Positions 47,030 to 55,103 of a stretch of 60,987 bases of DNA are shown here, piece after piece (position 1 is the first letter of the stretch; the number at the start of each line of letters is the position of its first letter). Source of the DNA: Nostoc sp. T09. Lineage in GTDB: Bacteria > Cyanobacteriota > Cyanobacteriia > Cyanobacteriales > Nostocaceae. The notes under the pieces are model-generated. The model saw only the letters and a list, made by a program, of their open reading frames with translations. It was not told where the DNA came from and ran no database searches. Position numbers and translations under genes: made by a program. The DNA is taken from assembly GCF_002154695.1 (NCBI RefSeq), contig NZ_MTAV01000070.1:1-60987 (forward strand), read 5' to 3'.

Positions 47030-48592
47030 ATGCCTCTGTCACGCATAGTCACGCTGATTGTTGGTCTGATAGTTATTTTGGGGCTAAGCCTGTGGCTGAT
47101 TGACTCCCTTTCACGCCTCTACTGGCAGTTGTCCTATTCCCCGCTGCTGGGCAATTTGCTGTTGCTGCTGTTGGTTGTGCTGATCGGCGGCTTGGTTGCA
47201 GCCTTTGTTTATTATGTGATGGTGCTGCAAGCAGGCGAGCAACGTTCCCGACGCAAGCGTCCGCGTGTAACGCCAGCACAAATTCCGGCTGTCAAATCTG
47301 ATGCGGCTTCTTCAACGTTACAAGCTGTGCGGCAGCAGGTTGCACAAATTCAAGATGAAGTAGCTAAGCAAGCTTTACTCAGCCGATCGCGGGAGATTGA
47401 AGTCAATTTAGCACGGGGTGAAATTCAAGTCGTCGTGTTTGGCACGGGGAGTGCTGGTAAAACATCCCTAGTAAATGCTGTGATGGGGCGCATGGTGGGA
47501 CAAGTTGACGCACCGATGGGCACAACTCAAGTAGGAGAAACTTATTGTCTGCGGTTGAAGGGATTAGAACGCAAAATTTTAATTACCGATACACCAGGGA
47601 TTTTAGAAGCAGGGGTGGCGGGAACAGAACGGGAACAACTGGCGCGGGCGCTAGCAACGGAAGCAGATTTACTGTTGTTTGTGGTAGATAATGATTTACG
47701 GCGATCGGAATATGAGCCACTGCGGGGTTTGGCAGAAATTGGTAAGCGATCGCTGTTGATTCTCAATAAGACTGATTTATACACAGACGAAAATAAGGAA
47801 TCGATCCTGGCAAGGTTGCGTCAACGGGTGCGGGGATTTATTGCGCCTAATGATGTTGTGGCGATCGCCGCTAACCCCCAAACTGCCCAACTGGAAACTG
47901 GCGAAATTTTTCAGCCAGAACCGGATATTGTGCCCTTACTGCGGCGGATGGCGGCAATTTTAAGAGCTGAGGGTGAAGATTTAGTGGCAGATAATATTCT
48001 GTTACAATCTCTGCGCTTGGGAGAAGAAGCTCGCAAACTCATCGACGCTCAACGTCGCCGCCAAGCAGATAAGATAGTCGAGCGATTTCAGTGGATTGGC
48101 GCTGGTGTGGTATCAGTCATGCCTTTACCAGTCGTAGATTTACTGGCAACAGCTGCTGTAAATGCCCAAATGGTAGTAGAAATTGGCAGAATCTACGGCT
48201 GTGAACTGAACATGGAACGGGGGCGAGAGTTAGCCCTATCTTTAGCGAAAACCCTTGCTAGTTTGGGAATTGTCAAAGGAGCAATTCAATTACTTTCTAC
48301 AGCTTTGCAAACTAATCCTGCCACTTTTATTGTTGGTCGGGCAATTCAAGGCGTGACAGCGGCTTATTTAACGCGGATTGCGGGTAAAAGTTTTATTGAA
48401 TATTTTCGCCATGATCAAGATTGGGGCGATGGTGGGATGACAGAAGTTGTACAGCGACAGTTTCAAATTAATCGCCGGGATGAATTTATTAAGGCTTTTG
48501 TGCAGGAAGCGATCGCGCGGGTAGTCAAGCCATTAACAGATAGATCTGAGGTGATTGAAGAGCAAAAGGAGGAGTTAGAAAGTAGAGATTAG
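47030..48592 (+). CDS. Membrane-associated Era-like GTPase with DUF697 domain
   Basis: Two membrane segments near the N-terminus (about 5-24 and 40-66) precede a GTPase domain with P-loop GTGSAGKT (138-145), Thr switch in MGTTQVGETY, DTPGI, and NKTD. After a helical linker the C-terminal region (VVSVMPLPVVDLLATAAVNA, then MVVEIGRIYGCEL) is typical of DUF697, a membrane-binding tail. Such GTPases are conserved in cyanobacteria and plastids, with proposed roles in membrane dynamics. The gene diverges from the HAMP kinase. Confidence 0.88.
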   Translation: MPLSRIVTLIVGLIVILGLSLWLIDSLSRLYWQLSYSPLLGNLLLLLLVVLIGGLVAAFVYYVMVLQAGEQRSRRKRPRVTPAQIPAVKSDAASSTLQAVRQQVAQIQDEVAKQALLSRSREIEVNLARGEIQVVVFGTGSAGKTSLVNAVMGRMVGQVDAPMGTTQVGETYCLRLKGLERKILITDTPGILEAGVAGTEREQLARALATEADLLLFVVDNDLRRSEYEPLRGLAEIGKRSLLILNKTDLYTDENKESILARLRQRVRGFIAPNDVVAIAANPQTAQLETGEIFQPEPDIVPLLRRMAAILRAEGEDLVADNILLQSLRLGEEARKLIDAQRRRQADKIVERFQWIGAGVVSVMPLPVVDLLATAAVNAQMVVEIGRIYGCELNMERGRELALSLAKTLASLGIVKGAIQLLSTALQTNPATFIVGRAIQGVTAAYLTRIAGKSFIEYFRHDQDWGDGGMTEVVQRQFQINRRDEFIKAFVQEAIARVVKPLTDRSEVIEEQKEELESRD

Positions 48593-49285
48593 GGCTTAGA
48601 TAATTGATAGAGAGATAATGGAATAGATGCGATATTTGTCTAACACATTTACATATAAACGCAAGCTTTTAGATTCCAGGGTAGCTTAGTCATCATTAAT
48701 CACCCATCTATCTTTGATAAAAGCATTTTTGACTTGATTGTGAGGGATATTTACTGTAGTGTTTGTTAACAACAAGTATATATGCTTGTCAATCAAAACA
48801 GCAATGCTTCTAATCTTGATCTATCTGCATTCTCAATCTAGATCAAAATCCGAACTCGTCAATTTGAGTGCTGGAATTAGTCGTTTTCTCCAGCTAATAT
48901 GATGTCCTGTCAATCACCCTTAATATGTCATTGCGAGTGGAACGGAGTGAAACGACGCAATCGCAAGGTTGTTGGGATTGCTTCCCTACGGTCGCAATTG
49001 ACTTGTATTCAACCGGACTTGATACAAGATATTGAATAATCAATCTGCTATCATTTGTAAAAATACTTTAAGTACGCACATAGAAGTAGCTCAATTTTTT
49101 ATATTTATCATAATATTTTTGCATTTTATTTAGCCCCAGGCTGGCACTGCCAAACCTAGACAAAAAATATGAATATTACAATAGGGGAATACTACTTATA
49201 AATGGGCATAATCCGCTCTAGTTAGAGCTAAAAAGTTTTTAGAAAAAATTTTAAAATAGAGATAAGTCACAAAGATATTTTTATA
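48593..49285. other. Long intergenic region
   Basis: About 690 bp between the GTPase gene and the RemA-like gene. It holds a dispersed repeat (48911-48986), AT-rich sequence on either side, and no ORF. Confidence 0.5.
48911..48986 (+). repeat. Dispersed intergenic repeat, copy 2
   Basis: The same unit as at 5180-5245 (in inverse orientation), with an additional internal segment, gagtggaacggagtg. It starts caatcacccttaatatgtca and ends gggattgcttccc. Confidence 0.75.
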
Positions 49286-49642
49286 ATGAAAATACAGTCA
49301 TCAGTGCTAGTCCATTTAGGATTTGGTAAGTATGTTCGCTCGGATCAGGTAACAGCACTTGTACCTATTGAAGAAGAGCGAGGACCAGGGCGGCGCACCT
49401 TGGTTCACCTTGAAGGACAAAGTAACCCAATTATTGCCTCAAGAGCTGAAGATACTATAGTGCGGGATTTAGTCCAAGAGCCGCGAGAAGTTACCCAGGC
49501 ACGTCAGCAGCAAGAAATTCTTCAGGATTTATTAGCAGACTTAGGCAACGTTAACTCAACTGTACGGCGAATTAGTCGTGATGAAGGTAGTTTAGATTTG
49601 GATTTGCTGGAACGACGAATTCGGCAAGTTATAGAAAATTAA
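49286..49642 (+). CDS. DUF370/RemA-like protein with C-terminal extension
   Basis: The first ~60 residues (VLVHLGFGKYVRSDQVTALV, then GRRTLVHLEGQSNPII and RAEDTIVRDL) resemble the DUF370/RemA fold, a ring-forming DNA-binding protein that regulates matrix genes in Bacillus. The last ~50 residues (REVTQARQQQEILQDLLADL, then RRISRDEGSLDLDLLERRIR) form a charged helix absent from RemA. That suggests a cyanobacterial variant with an added interaction helix. About 97 bp separate it from the radical SAM gene on the same strand. Confidence 0.65.
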   Translation: MKIQSSVLVHLGFGKYVRSDQVTALVPIEEERGPGRRTLVHLEGQSNPIIASRAEDTIVRDLVQEPREVTQARQQQEILQDLLADLGNVNSTVRRISRDEGSLDLDLLERRIRQVIEN

Positions 49643-49738
49643 TTGCAGATATCAGCAAGCTCAGCAGTTTTCATGGGGAATAGGAGACTATTACCTATTC
49701 CCTCAACGGCAAACTCTCATCAATAACGGAGAACAACA

Positions 49739-50827
49739 TTGCTGAATACAGTTACAGAGCAGGTTTCGGTATCAGAGACAAAAACACGACCATCAAAGTT
49801 GTGGATGCCTGAACGAGTAATGTTTACACCAGCCGCTCTAGATGAGCCTTGGGGAAAGCAAATTCTGGCGCGTGTGCAGTCACTTAACCTGCCAATAGAA
49901 GAGTTATCACGCAATCGCCTGACAGGTTTGCGAGGTGAAGACGAGCGTGAGACTTATAATATTGCCAAGCGTACTCTTGCAGTTGTGAATGCACCGCCTA
50001 GCCACTTCAAGCTGAGTCCTATCCCACCGTCTGCTGATTGGCAATTTCATCTGGCTGAGGGTTGTCCCGCACATTGCCAATACTGTTATTTGGCTGGTAG
50101 TTTATCTGGTCCGCCAGTTATCCGCGCCTTTGCTAACTTGCCACAGATATTAGAAAACTTGGCAGCTTACGAGCGCCCAGGACAAGCCACAACTTATGAA
50201 GTTAGCTGCTATACTGACCCTTTAGGTATTGAGCATCTTACAGGTAGCCTTGCTGAGTGTATCCGTTACTTTGGCAGCCGTAGTGATGCACATTTACGTT
50301 GGGTGTCAAAATTTGACGCGGTAGATAGCTTACTCAACTTACCTCACAACGGTCATACTCGCTGCCGGATGAGCGTTAATGCTATACCCATTTCCGCTAG
50401 GTTTGAAGGTGGTACGGCGTCGGTAGCATCAAGGTTACAAGCTTTGCGGCGATTGGCTTTACCCCAAGAGCGCGGCGGGGGTGGGTATCCAGTAGGACTG
50501 GTAATCGCGCCAATTATGCCTGTAGATGATTGGCAGATGCACTATGGTCGATTGTTTGACTTGATTAGCGAAGCGCTAGATATGAACTGTGACCTGACTT
50601 TTGAGTTAATTTCGCACCGCTTTACACCAGGGTCAAAAGAGGTGTTGCAGACATGGTATCCGCAATCAAAATTAGACATGGATGAAGCAAAACGCAATGT
50701 TAAACGCAATAAGTTTGGCGGCATAAAATATGTCTACGACGCTAACACAATGAAGACAATGAAGCGGTTTTTTGAGGATGAGATTCAACGGCGCTTTCCA
50801 AATGCTGAGATTTTATATTGGACTTAG
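49739..50827 (+). CDS. Spore photoproduct lyase-like radical SAM protein
   Basis: The 362-residue protein has the SP lyase arrangement: an N-terminal helical region, the radical SAM Cys triad in GCPAHCQYC (Cys109, 113, 116), and VSCYTDPLGIEHLTGSLAEC containing Cys157, which lines up with the catalytic Cys141 of Bacillus SP lyase (there in a Cys-Thr-Ser-Asp context). SP lyase repairs thymine dimer damage by a radical route. The start is a TTG with GGAG about 8 nt ahead; no closer ATG is suitable. Cyanobacteria form no endospores, so the substrate may be a dimer in vegetative or dormant cells. Confidence 0.85.
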   Translation: MLNTVTEQVSVSETKTRPSKLWMPERVMFTPAALDEPWGKQILARVQSLNLPIEELSRNRLTGLRGEDERETYNIAKRTLAVVNAPPSHFKLSPIPPSADWQFHLAEGCPAHCQYCYLAGSLSGPPVIRAFANLPQILENLAAYERPGQATTYEVSCYTDPLGIEHLTGSLAECIRYFGSRSDAHLRWVSKFDAVDSLLNLPHNGHTRCRMSVNAIPISARFEGGTASVASRLQALRRLALPQERGGGGYPVGLVIAPIMPVDDWQMHYGRLFDLISEALDMNCDLTFELISHRFTPGSKEVLQTWYPQSKLDMDEAKRNVKRNKFGGIKYVYDANTMKTMKRFFEDEIQRRFPNAEILYWT

Positions 50828-50867
50828 ATAACTTTTTACCTAATCGATATTGTAGGAAATTCTGTTA

Positions 50868-50927
50868 ACCCCTTTGCCTTGACCCCGCTAGTGCGAGATT
50901 TCTGGCATAGGGGTGTTTTATTTTTTA
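50868..50927 (+). terminator. Probable Rho-independent terminator
   Basis: Stem acccct/aggggt (50868-50873 and 50909-50914) extended by tgcc/ggca, followed by a long T-rich run ttttattttttt-type. It lies about 40 bp past the radical SAM gene's stop codon. Confidence 0.6.
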
Positions 50928-51067
50928 CCTATCTTTATAACTCCAAGCTCTTGGAAATGAAGCGTTGGGGCTTTTCGATGGTTAAGATAGACTTACTTTT
51001 TCCAACTACTTTGGCAGCACGACCAGGCGATGTCTGCCGACAAGAAGCAGAGCTTCTACGCGTTTAA

Positions 51068-51505
51068 TCATTCTTGGGTATACTTACCTATTACCTTTGC
51101 TAAGTCTGGCACTGCTTCCTCGACATGTTGCTTGGCTGAACCACGAAATTTTTCGTATGTTCCACGCACAATTGGGCGTTTGGCTTGTTTTACCCTCTCA
51201 TCGGTGACGCTGAGTAATGCGTCAGCAGTGCGATCGCGACTCGCAACCAAGTGCTCTACGGGATCGCCCTTCTGCACGCCTTCATCCCAGATAGGATCGA
51301 GTGCTACGAAGCACTGTGGCAGAAGCTGCTCGACAACGTAAGGAATATATCCAGGCTTAACCCCCTTCAATGCAGCGAAGGCAGTTTTTAAAGCTATGCC
51401 ACTGATGCCAGATTTGGAAGCGAGTTGTGCTTCTATCACTGTGCAACAGTCATCTACAATCAGCTCCTTTTTATTTGAGTTCAAGAGTTCTTCACTCAGT
51501 CCCAT
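51068..51505 (-). CDS. DUF6918 family protein
   Basis: A 145-residue soluble, helical protein matching the DUF6918 pattern: CCTVIEAQLASKSGISGIAL near the start, a central KTAFAALKGVKPGYIPYVVE, LLPQCFVALDPIWDEG, and DRTADALLSVTDERVKQAKR. Its function is unknown. A GGAG-type ribosome site (from aggagtg on the minus strand) precedes the ATG. Confidence 0.78.
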   Translation of the reverse strand: MGLSEELLNSNKKELIVDDCCTVIEAQLASKSGISGIALKTAFAALKGVKPGYIPYVVEQLLPQCFVALDPIWDEGVQKGDPVEHLVASRDRTADALLSVTDERVKQAKRPIVRGTYEKFRGSAKQHVEEAVPDLAKVIGKYTQE

Positions 51506-52030
51506 TTCACTCCTCCTTATTGTTAAAATGCTTAATTTTCAATTCAATCAGTTTTGCCAACGAACAGGAAATTACAAAATAGCGCAGGAAGTCTGAAAGC
51601 TTACCAAGCACACCCAGAAATTCTAAACAATTCTTCAAGGTAACGCAAAATCAACTGTTTCGGTTTTTACTATACCTTAGATGCTCAAATAATTCTCAAA
51701 GTGACTTTACTCAGTGGTGAATGATGTATTTTGAATATTCTTTAACACACAGTAGTCATAGTTTAAAGATGCTCAAAAAATAGAGCAGAGATTTTGTGTT
51801 TCTCTACCCTATTGGTGAATGATAAGTGAAATATAACTAGTCATCTTGAGACTATCAACTTTGCTTATTGTTTAACGTGTCCATTCGATACAAGCCACTG
51901 GTGCTTTTTCTAGATCATGCAAGCACAATAAAAACAAGATATTAATATAAGCAGTAATAGCGCGGTTATGGCGTGACTTCCCAAAAACCGAAACTTCGCC
52001 CGTACTTGACTCAAAAGCGAAGTCGAGTTA
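51506..52030. other. Intergenic region with partial repeat
   Basis: About 525 bp. It contains one copy of the 27-bp repeat listed at 51606-51632 and no ORF with coding character. Confidence 0.5.
51606..51632 (+). repeat. Single-arm copy of the 53868-53906 hairpin repeat
   Basis: The 27 bases aagcacacccagaaatt then ctaaacaatt match the left arm, loop and beginning of the right arm of the hairpin repeat at 53868-53906. The right arm then stops matching. Confidence 0.75.
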
Positions 52031-52678
52031 TTACGCTTTATGCTTTGTGGGGTTAACTAATTTATATGATTGATCAACTTCACGTGTTGGTGGAAACGGA
52101 TGTCCTGCGGTTGATGTTACCTCTAGCCCTGTACCTTCCCCATCAGGATTGATTAGTTCGTACTGCCCGCTAACGGGAGTGCGATCGCCTGGACTATACA
52201 AAGAGGATGGATGTTGTTTACGATCATTTGCGTGCTTTGGTTGTACAGAACCAGCACTGTAGGTTAGCGTCAACTGGCTCCTAATTTCAAAACCAGGAAG
52301 ATAGCCACCGTGGTACGGTATTTCTGACAACTGGCTAAGTGTGCCTTTAATGGCAGAAATGGGTTCGAGCAATTGCGAGTTTTTTTGGCTCCAAAGGATA
52401 ATTTGTGCATCTAGCAATTCTTGAAATTCAAGAGCGTGTAGCGTCGCCTCCTCTAAAGGAGTTTGGCTATCTACAACAATTGATAAATTGAGAGTCAATA
52501 AAAGTCTTGTTTGTATTTCTAAAGAATCATCACTAGACGTAACTTGAGTAGAATACTCGTCTACATGAAAGCCAAACTGGGCTTTAAAATTTGAAAAGCT
52601 CGGTGTTTGCAGTTGCCCATTAAGATAGGGCAGCAATCCGGTATCCGGCTCTGATAAGATCTGGCGAATGATTGGCAT
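52031..52678 (-). CDS. Hypothetical protein with YjzC-like C-terminal segment
   Basis: A 215-residue soluble protein. The first ~160 residues (SEPDTGLLPYLNGQLQTPSF, then LLLTLNLSIVVDSQ) have mixed strands with no family I recognise. The last ~45 (GDRTPVSGQYELINPDGEGT, then TAGHPFPPTREVDQSYKLVN) resemble YjzC-like proteins in their layout: Pro-x-Ser-Gly-x-Tyr, a Gly-Asp turn, then FPPT and a Tyr-x-Leu end. If so, this is a fusion of an unknown domain to a YjzC-like tail. It begins MPIIRQILSEPD at 52678. Confidence 0.5.
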   Translation of the reverse strand: MPIIRQILSEPDTGLLPYLNGQLQTPSFSNFKAQFGFHVDEYSTQVTSSDDSLEIQTRLLLTLNLSIVVDSQTPLEEATLHALEFQELLDAQIILWSQKNSQLLEPISAIKGTLSQLSEIPYHGGYLPGFEIRSQLTLTYSAGSVQPKHANDRKQHPSSLYSPGDRTPVSGQYELINPDGEGTGLEVTSTAGHPFPPTREVDQSYKLVNPTKHKA

Positions 52679-52776
52679 TTGTGTTATGTCTGCTCTACAA
52701 GTTTTTAATTGGCAACTTTCAGATAAACAATCTTACTTAATTAAGCACTATCAGACATCCATCAAACTAACGAAAC

Positions 52777-52944
52777 TTAGCTCAATCCCCCTATCGATTT
52801 ACTTAATGCATCTTTCGTGCTGCTCCCTAACAATTGGGTGCGCTGCCGAGACATGCAAAGCATTTCATCAATTTCGATTTGTAAGATTTCTACAATTTCA
52901 TCATTCAATCTCTGATTGAGAAAGCTTGTGAAAAAGTTATCCAT
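52777..52944 (-). CDS. Possible small hypothetical protein (55 aa)
   Basis: The minus-strand frame starts at the ATG at 52944 and reads [20 protein letters not shown], then [19 protein letters not shown]. This is a charged, amphipathic sequence with a protein-like composition. It overlaps the end of the decayed response-regulator fragment and lacks a clear ribosome site. It could be chance. Confidence 0.3.
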   Translation of the reverse strand: MDNFFTSFLNQRLNDEIVEILQIEIDEMLCMSRQRTQLLGSSTKDALSKSIGGLS

Positions 52945-53067
52945 TACCTGTGGCTGTCAAAATAAATTCTGGATTGTCGGGGTCGTTTTCTAACTTCGAG
53001 CGCAACCTGTAAATATGCACATCTACTATCCGAGTAACCGCGTGTTGTTCTTTGAGCAAGTTATTTA
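52937..53067 (-). pseudogene. Remnant of OmpR-family response regulator DNA-binding domain
   Basis: On the minus strand this reads [20 protein letters not shown], then [20 protein letters not shown]. This is the recognition-helix and wing region of an OmpR/PhoB winged helix-turn-helix (typically VVDVHIRRLRxKLE, then ILTVRGxGY). A stop replaces the expected Tyr, an in-frame TAG lies directly before 53067, and no receiver domain is present upstream. Confidence 0.75.
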
Positions 53068-53152
53068 CCTATATCGCCAGTGCGGTTGGTCAAGTTATCA
53101 CAGATTATTGCTAATCTTATAACTTTTTGGTTGCCAGATATAAAAGCAATTT

Positions 53153-53614
53153 CTAAGCTAAATGGGGTATTTGGTTGGCTAATTTCTCCACATATATGTC
53201 ATGTTCTCTATTAATAAAGACTTCAGATAAAACTTGATAAGCTTCTGTCCAAGCTGCCATCACCTCTTCTGTAGCTGCTGCTCCTAATACCTCACTCATG
53301 GCTTGCAGTAAACTCTCTCCTACAATCGGATATTGTTCTGGTAGAACATCTGTTTGTACATGACGTTGGGCAATATTTTCTACCATTGATGCTAAAGCTG
53401 AAAGATTATCAATTTGGCTGGCATAACCGTAAATTGCTGTAGCTAATTTCATCGGCTGTGAACCATTCGCTTGAGCAGACATATCAAATTGTTTTTTGAT
53501 ATCTGGATGGTTATGGAACATAATTTCATACATCCGAGTTGTAATTTGTTGACCGTTCTTCTTTAAGATAGGTGCGGTAGATTTAATAATATTTATTGTT
53601 TGTTGGCTAATCAT
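53153..53614 (-). CDS. Single-domain globin of the flavohemoglobin type
   Basis: A 153-residue globin resembling the N-terminal domain of Hmp flavohemoproteins: TINIIKSTAPILKKNGQQIT at helix A, MYEIMFHNHPDIKKQFDM (helices B-C), and the proximal His in NIAQRHVQTDVLPEQYPIVG, with the following LLQAMSEVLGAA. The FAD/NAD reductase part (~240 residues) is absent and nothing like it follows. It probably binds O2 or NO and needs a separate reductase. A GTG at 53629 is an alternative start. Confidence 0.9.
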   Translation of the reverse strand: MISQQTINIIKSTAPILKKNGQQITTRMYEIMFHNHPDIKKQFDMSAQANGSQPMKLATAIYGYASQIDNLSALASMVENIAQRHVQTDVLPEQYPIVGESLLQAMSEVLGAAATEEVMAAWTEAYQVLSEVFINREHDIYVEKLANQIPHLA

Positions 53615-53629
53615 ACTTTCTTGCCCCAC

Positions 53630-54110
53630 TTAATACTTTGATTAACTTCAATTTAGTGGGGATTTTGATTAGTGACTATGAGCTATCTCAGAGAAGCGAG
53701 ATAAAACCACATAATCCTCTATTTATTATTTCATTGCCAATTAGTAATATAAGCCTTTTCTTATGACTGACCTTTTCTAGCCTTGCCTGTAGGTGATTTT
53801 GGTGAGTTAACCATAATGCTCAATAAATGCTCAAATGTGATGTATCGCTTGACCTATCCACATCACAAAGCACACCCAGAAATTCTAAACAATTTCTGGG
53901 TGTGCTGTCATACGTAGATTGGGATTAAAGATAATTTCTATATTCAAGGGAACAGGAAACCGTTGCCTATAGCCTGTTCCCCGTTCCCTGCTGAAGGGAA
54001 CCGTAATAATTAACCACTCGATCAAGGCTAATTATCACATGGTTATACGTTATCTTGCCTGAGGTTTTGTCATTTACTCAAAAGAGCAGCAAGTATTTTG
54101 ATTCAGCTAG
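53630..54110. other. Intergenic region with strong hairpin
   Basis: About 480 bp between the globin gene and the 96-residue hypothetical, both on the minus strand. It contains the 16-bp hairpin repeat at 53869-53906 and no ORF. Confidence 0.5.
53868..53906. repeat. 16-bp hairpin repeat, full copy
   Basis: agcacacccagaaatt (53869-53884) pairs perfectly with aatttctgggtgtgct (53891-53906), loop ctaaac. The left 27 bases recur at 51606-51632. It could also end transcription from the minus-strand 96-residue gene. Confidence 0.8.
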
Positions 54111-54401
54111 TTAATTTTCATGCTCTGGATGATTTCCTGTGCCTGTCTCAGTTTCGAGTAGTCGTGAAATAAATACGTCTGGCTTTCTACTCATAACAGA
54201 CTTAACTTTATCAATAGCAATTACTTCACTGATTTTGACAATCATTTCCCACAGAGTATCTTCCTCTGTGTCTTTGTTGTAAGTTCTATGTTTAAACCAC
54301 AACAAATCATCCCAAACTCCGATCACTGTGGCGAAATACCACTTATCTCTGATTAGTATCCAGATTTCTTGTTCTAAGTAGGTCTGAAGAATCGATTTCA
54401 C
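54111..54401 (-). CDS. Hypothetical small beta-rich protein
   Basis: The 96 residues start MKSILQTYLEQEIWILIRDK, continue WYFATVIGVWDDLLWFKHRT, then ISEVIAIDKVKSVMSR. Short strands with a small-barrel rhythm recall SH3-like or Sm-like folds, but I do not recognise a family. The charged acidic tail (ETETGTGNHPEHEN) looks disordered. No neighbours give context. Confidence 0.55.
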   Translation of the reverse strand: MKSILQTYLEQEIWILIRDKWYFATVIGVWDDLLWFKHRTYNKDTEEDTLWEMIVKISEVIAIDKVKSVMSRKPDVFISRLLETETGTGNHPEHEN

Positions 54402-54709
54402 AACGTCTTAGGGCATCAAAAGATATTCGCTACAGATTAAACGGATGTTACAGCCTATTGCTACTGTGAAAATACGGAATTGATAAGTACAGAATTAGCG
54501 ATTTATTGGCAGATGAAATCCTGACTATGGAAAACTTTGGCTTTTTATAGGGAGAAATTTACCTCTTTTGTCCAATTTTCAACACCGTATCAGGTGGTGT
54601 ATACTGCCCCCTCCAGTCAGGGAAAGATGATAAACTTCTGACTCATTGGCTAAACTAATTTCATTGCTTAGCTCTAGAACAAGACTGGCGAACTTAAGGT
54701 GAGGTATTT
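54402..54709. other. Intergenic region between divergent genes
   Basis: About 308 bp carrying the promoters for the small hypothetical (leftward) and DUF2237 (rightward) genes. GGTGAGG lies a few bases before the DUF2237 ATG. Nothing else was noted. Confidence 0.45.
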
Positions 54710-55081
54710 ATGGCGGAAGCTAAAAACGTACTAGGCACAAATCTGGAGATTTGCTGCACTTCTCCCATGACTGGTTATTACCGCGATGGGTTGTGCAATA
54801 CAGGTGGACAGGATTTTGGGATGCACGTTGTTTGTGCCCAAGTAACAGCCGAATTTCTAGAATTTACCAAATTGCAAGGAAACGACCTGAGCACACCTGT
54901 TCCTGAATTTAATTTTCCGGGATTGAAACCAGGCGATCGCTGGTGTTTATGTGCGGCTCGTTGGCAAGAAGCTCTAGAAGCTGGCGTGGCTCCCCCAGTC
55001 GTCCTTTCAGCTACCCATGCTAGAGCTTTGGAAGCCTGTAATTTAGAGGATTTGCAAAAACATGCTTTCTCTCGCTCCTAA
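54710..55081 (+). CDS. DUF2237 family protein
   Basis: A 123-residue soluble protein with all the family landmarks: NVLGTNLEICCTSPMTGYYR (double Cys), GLCNTGGQDFGMHVVCAQVT, FNFPGLKPGDRWCLCAARWQ and APPVVLSATHARALEACNLE. The clustered conserved Cys, Asp and His residues suggest metal binding. Function is unknown. The length matches other members. Confidence 0.93.
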   Translation: MAEAKNVLGTNLEICCTSPMTGYYRDGLCNTGGQDFGMHVVCAQVTAEFLEFTKLQGNDLSTPVPEFNFPGLKPGDRWCLCAARWQEALEAGVAPPVVLSATHARALEACNLEDLQKHAFSRS

Positions 55082-55103
55082 ACGATTCTGCACATGGAAG
55101 AGT

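Noticed and set aside
52668-52919. 83-codon plus-strand frame
   Set aside because: It crosses the start of the minus-strand hypothetical gene and opposes a protein-like minus-strand frame; its sequence has no pattern.
53869-53906. Possible CRISPR-like repeat because of the copy at 51606
   Set aside because: Only two copies 2.2 kb apart with different right halves; no regular spacers and no cas genes in the window.
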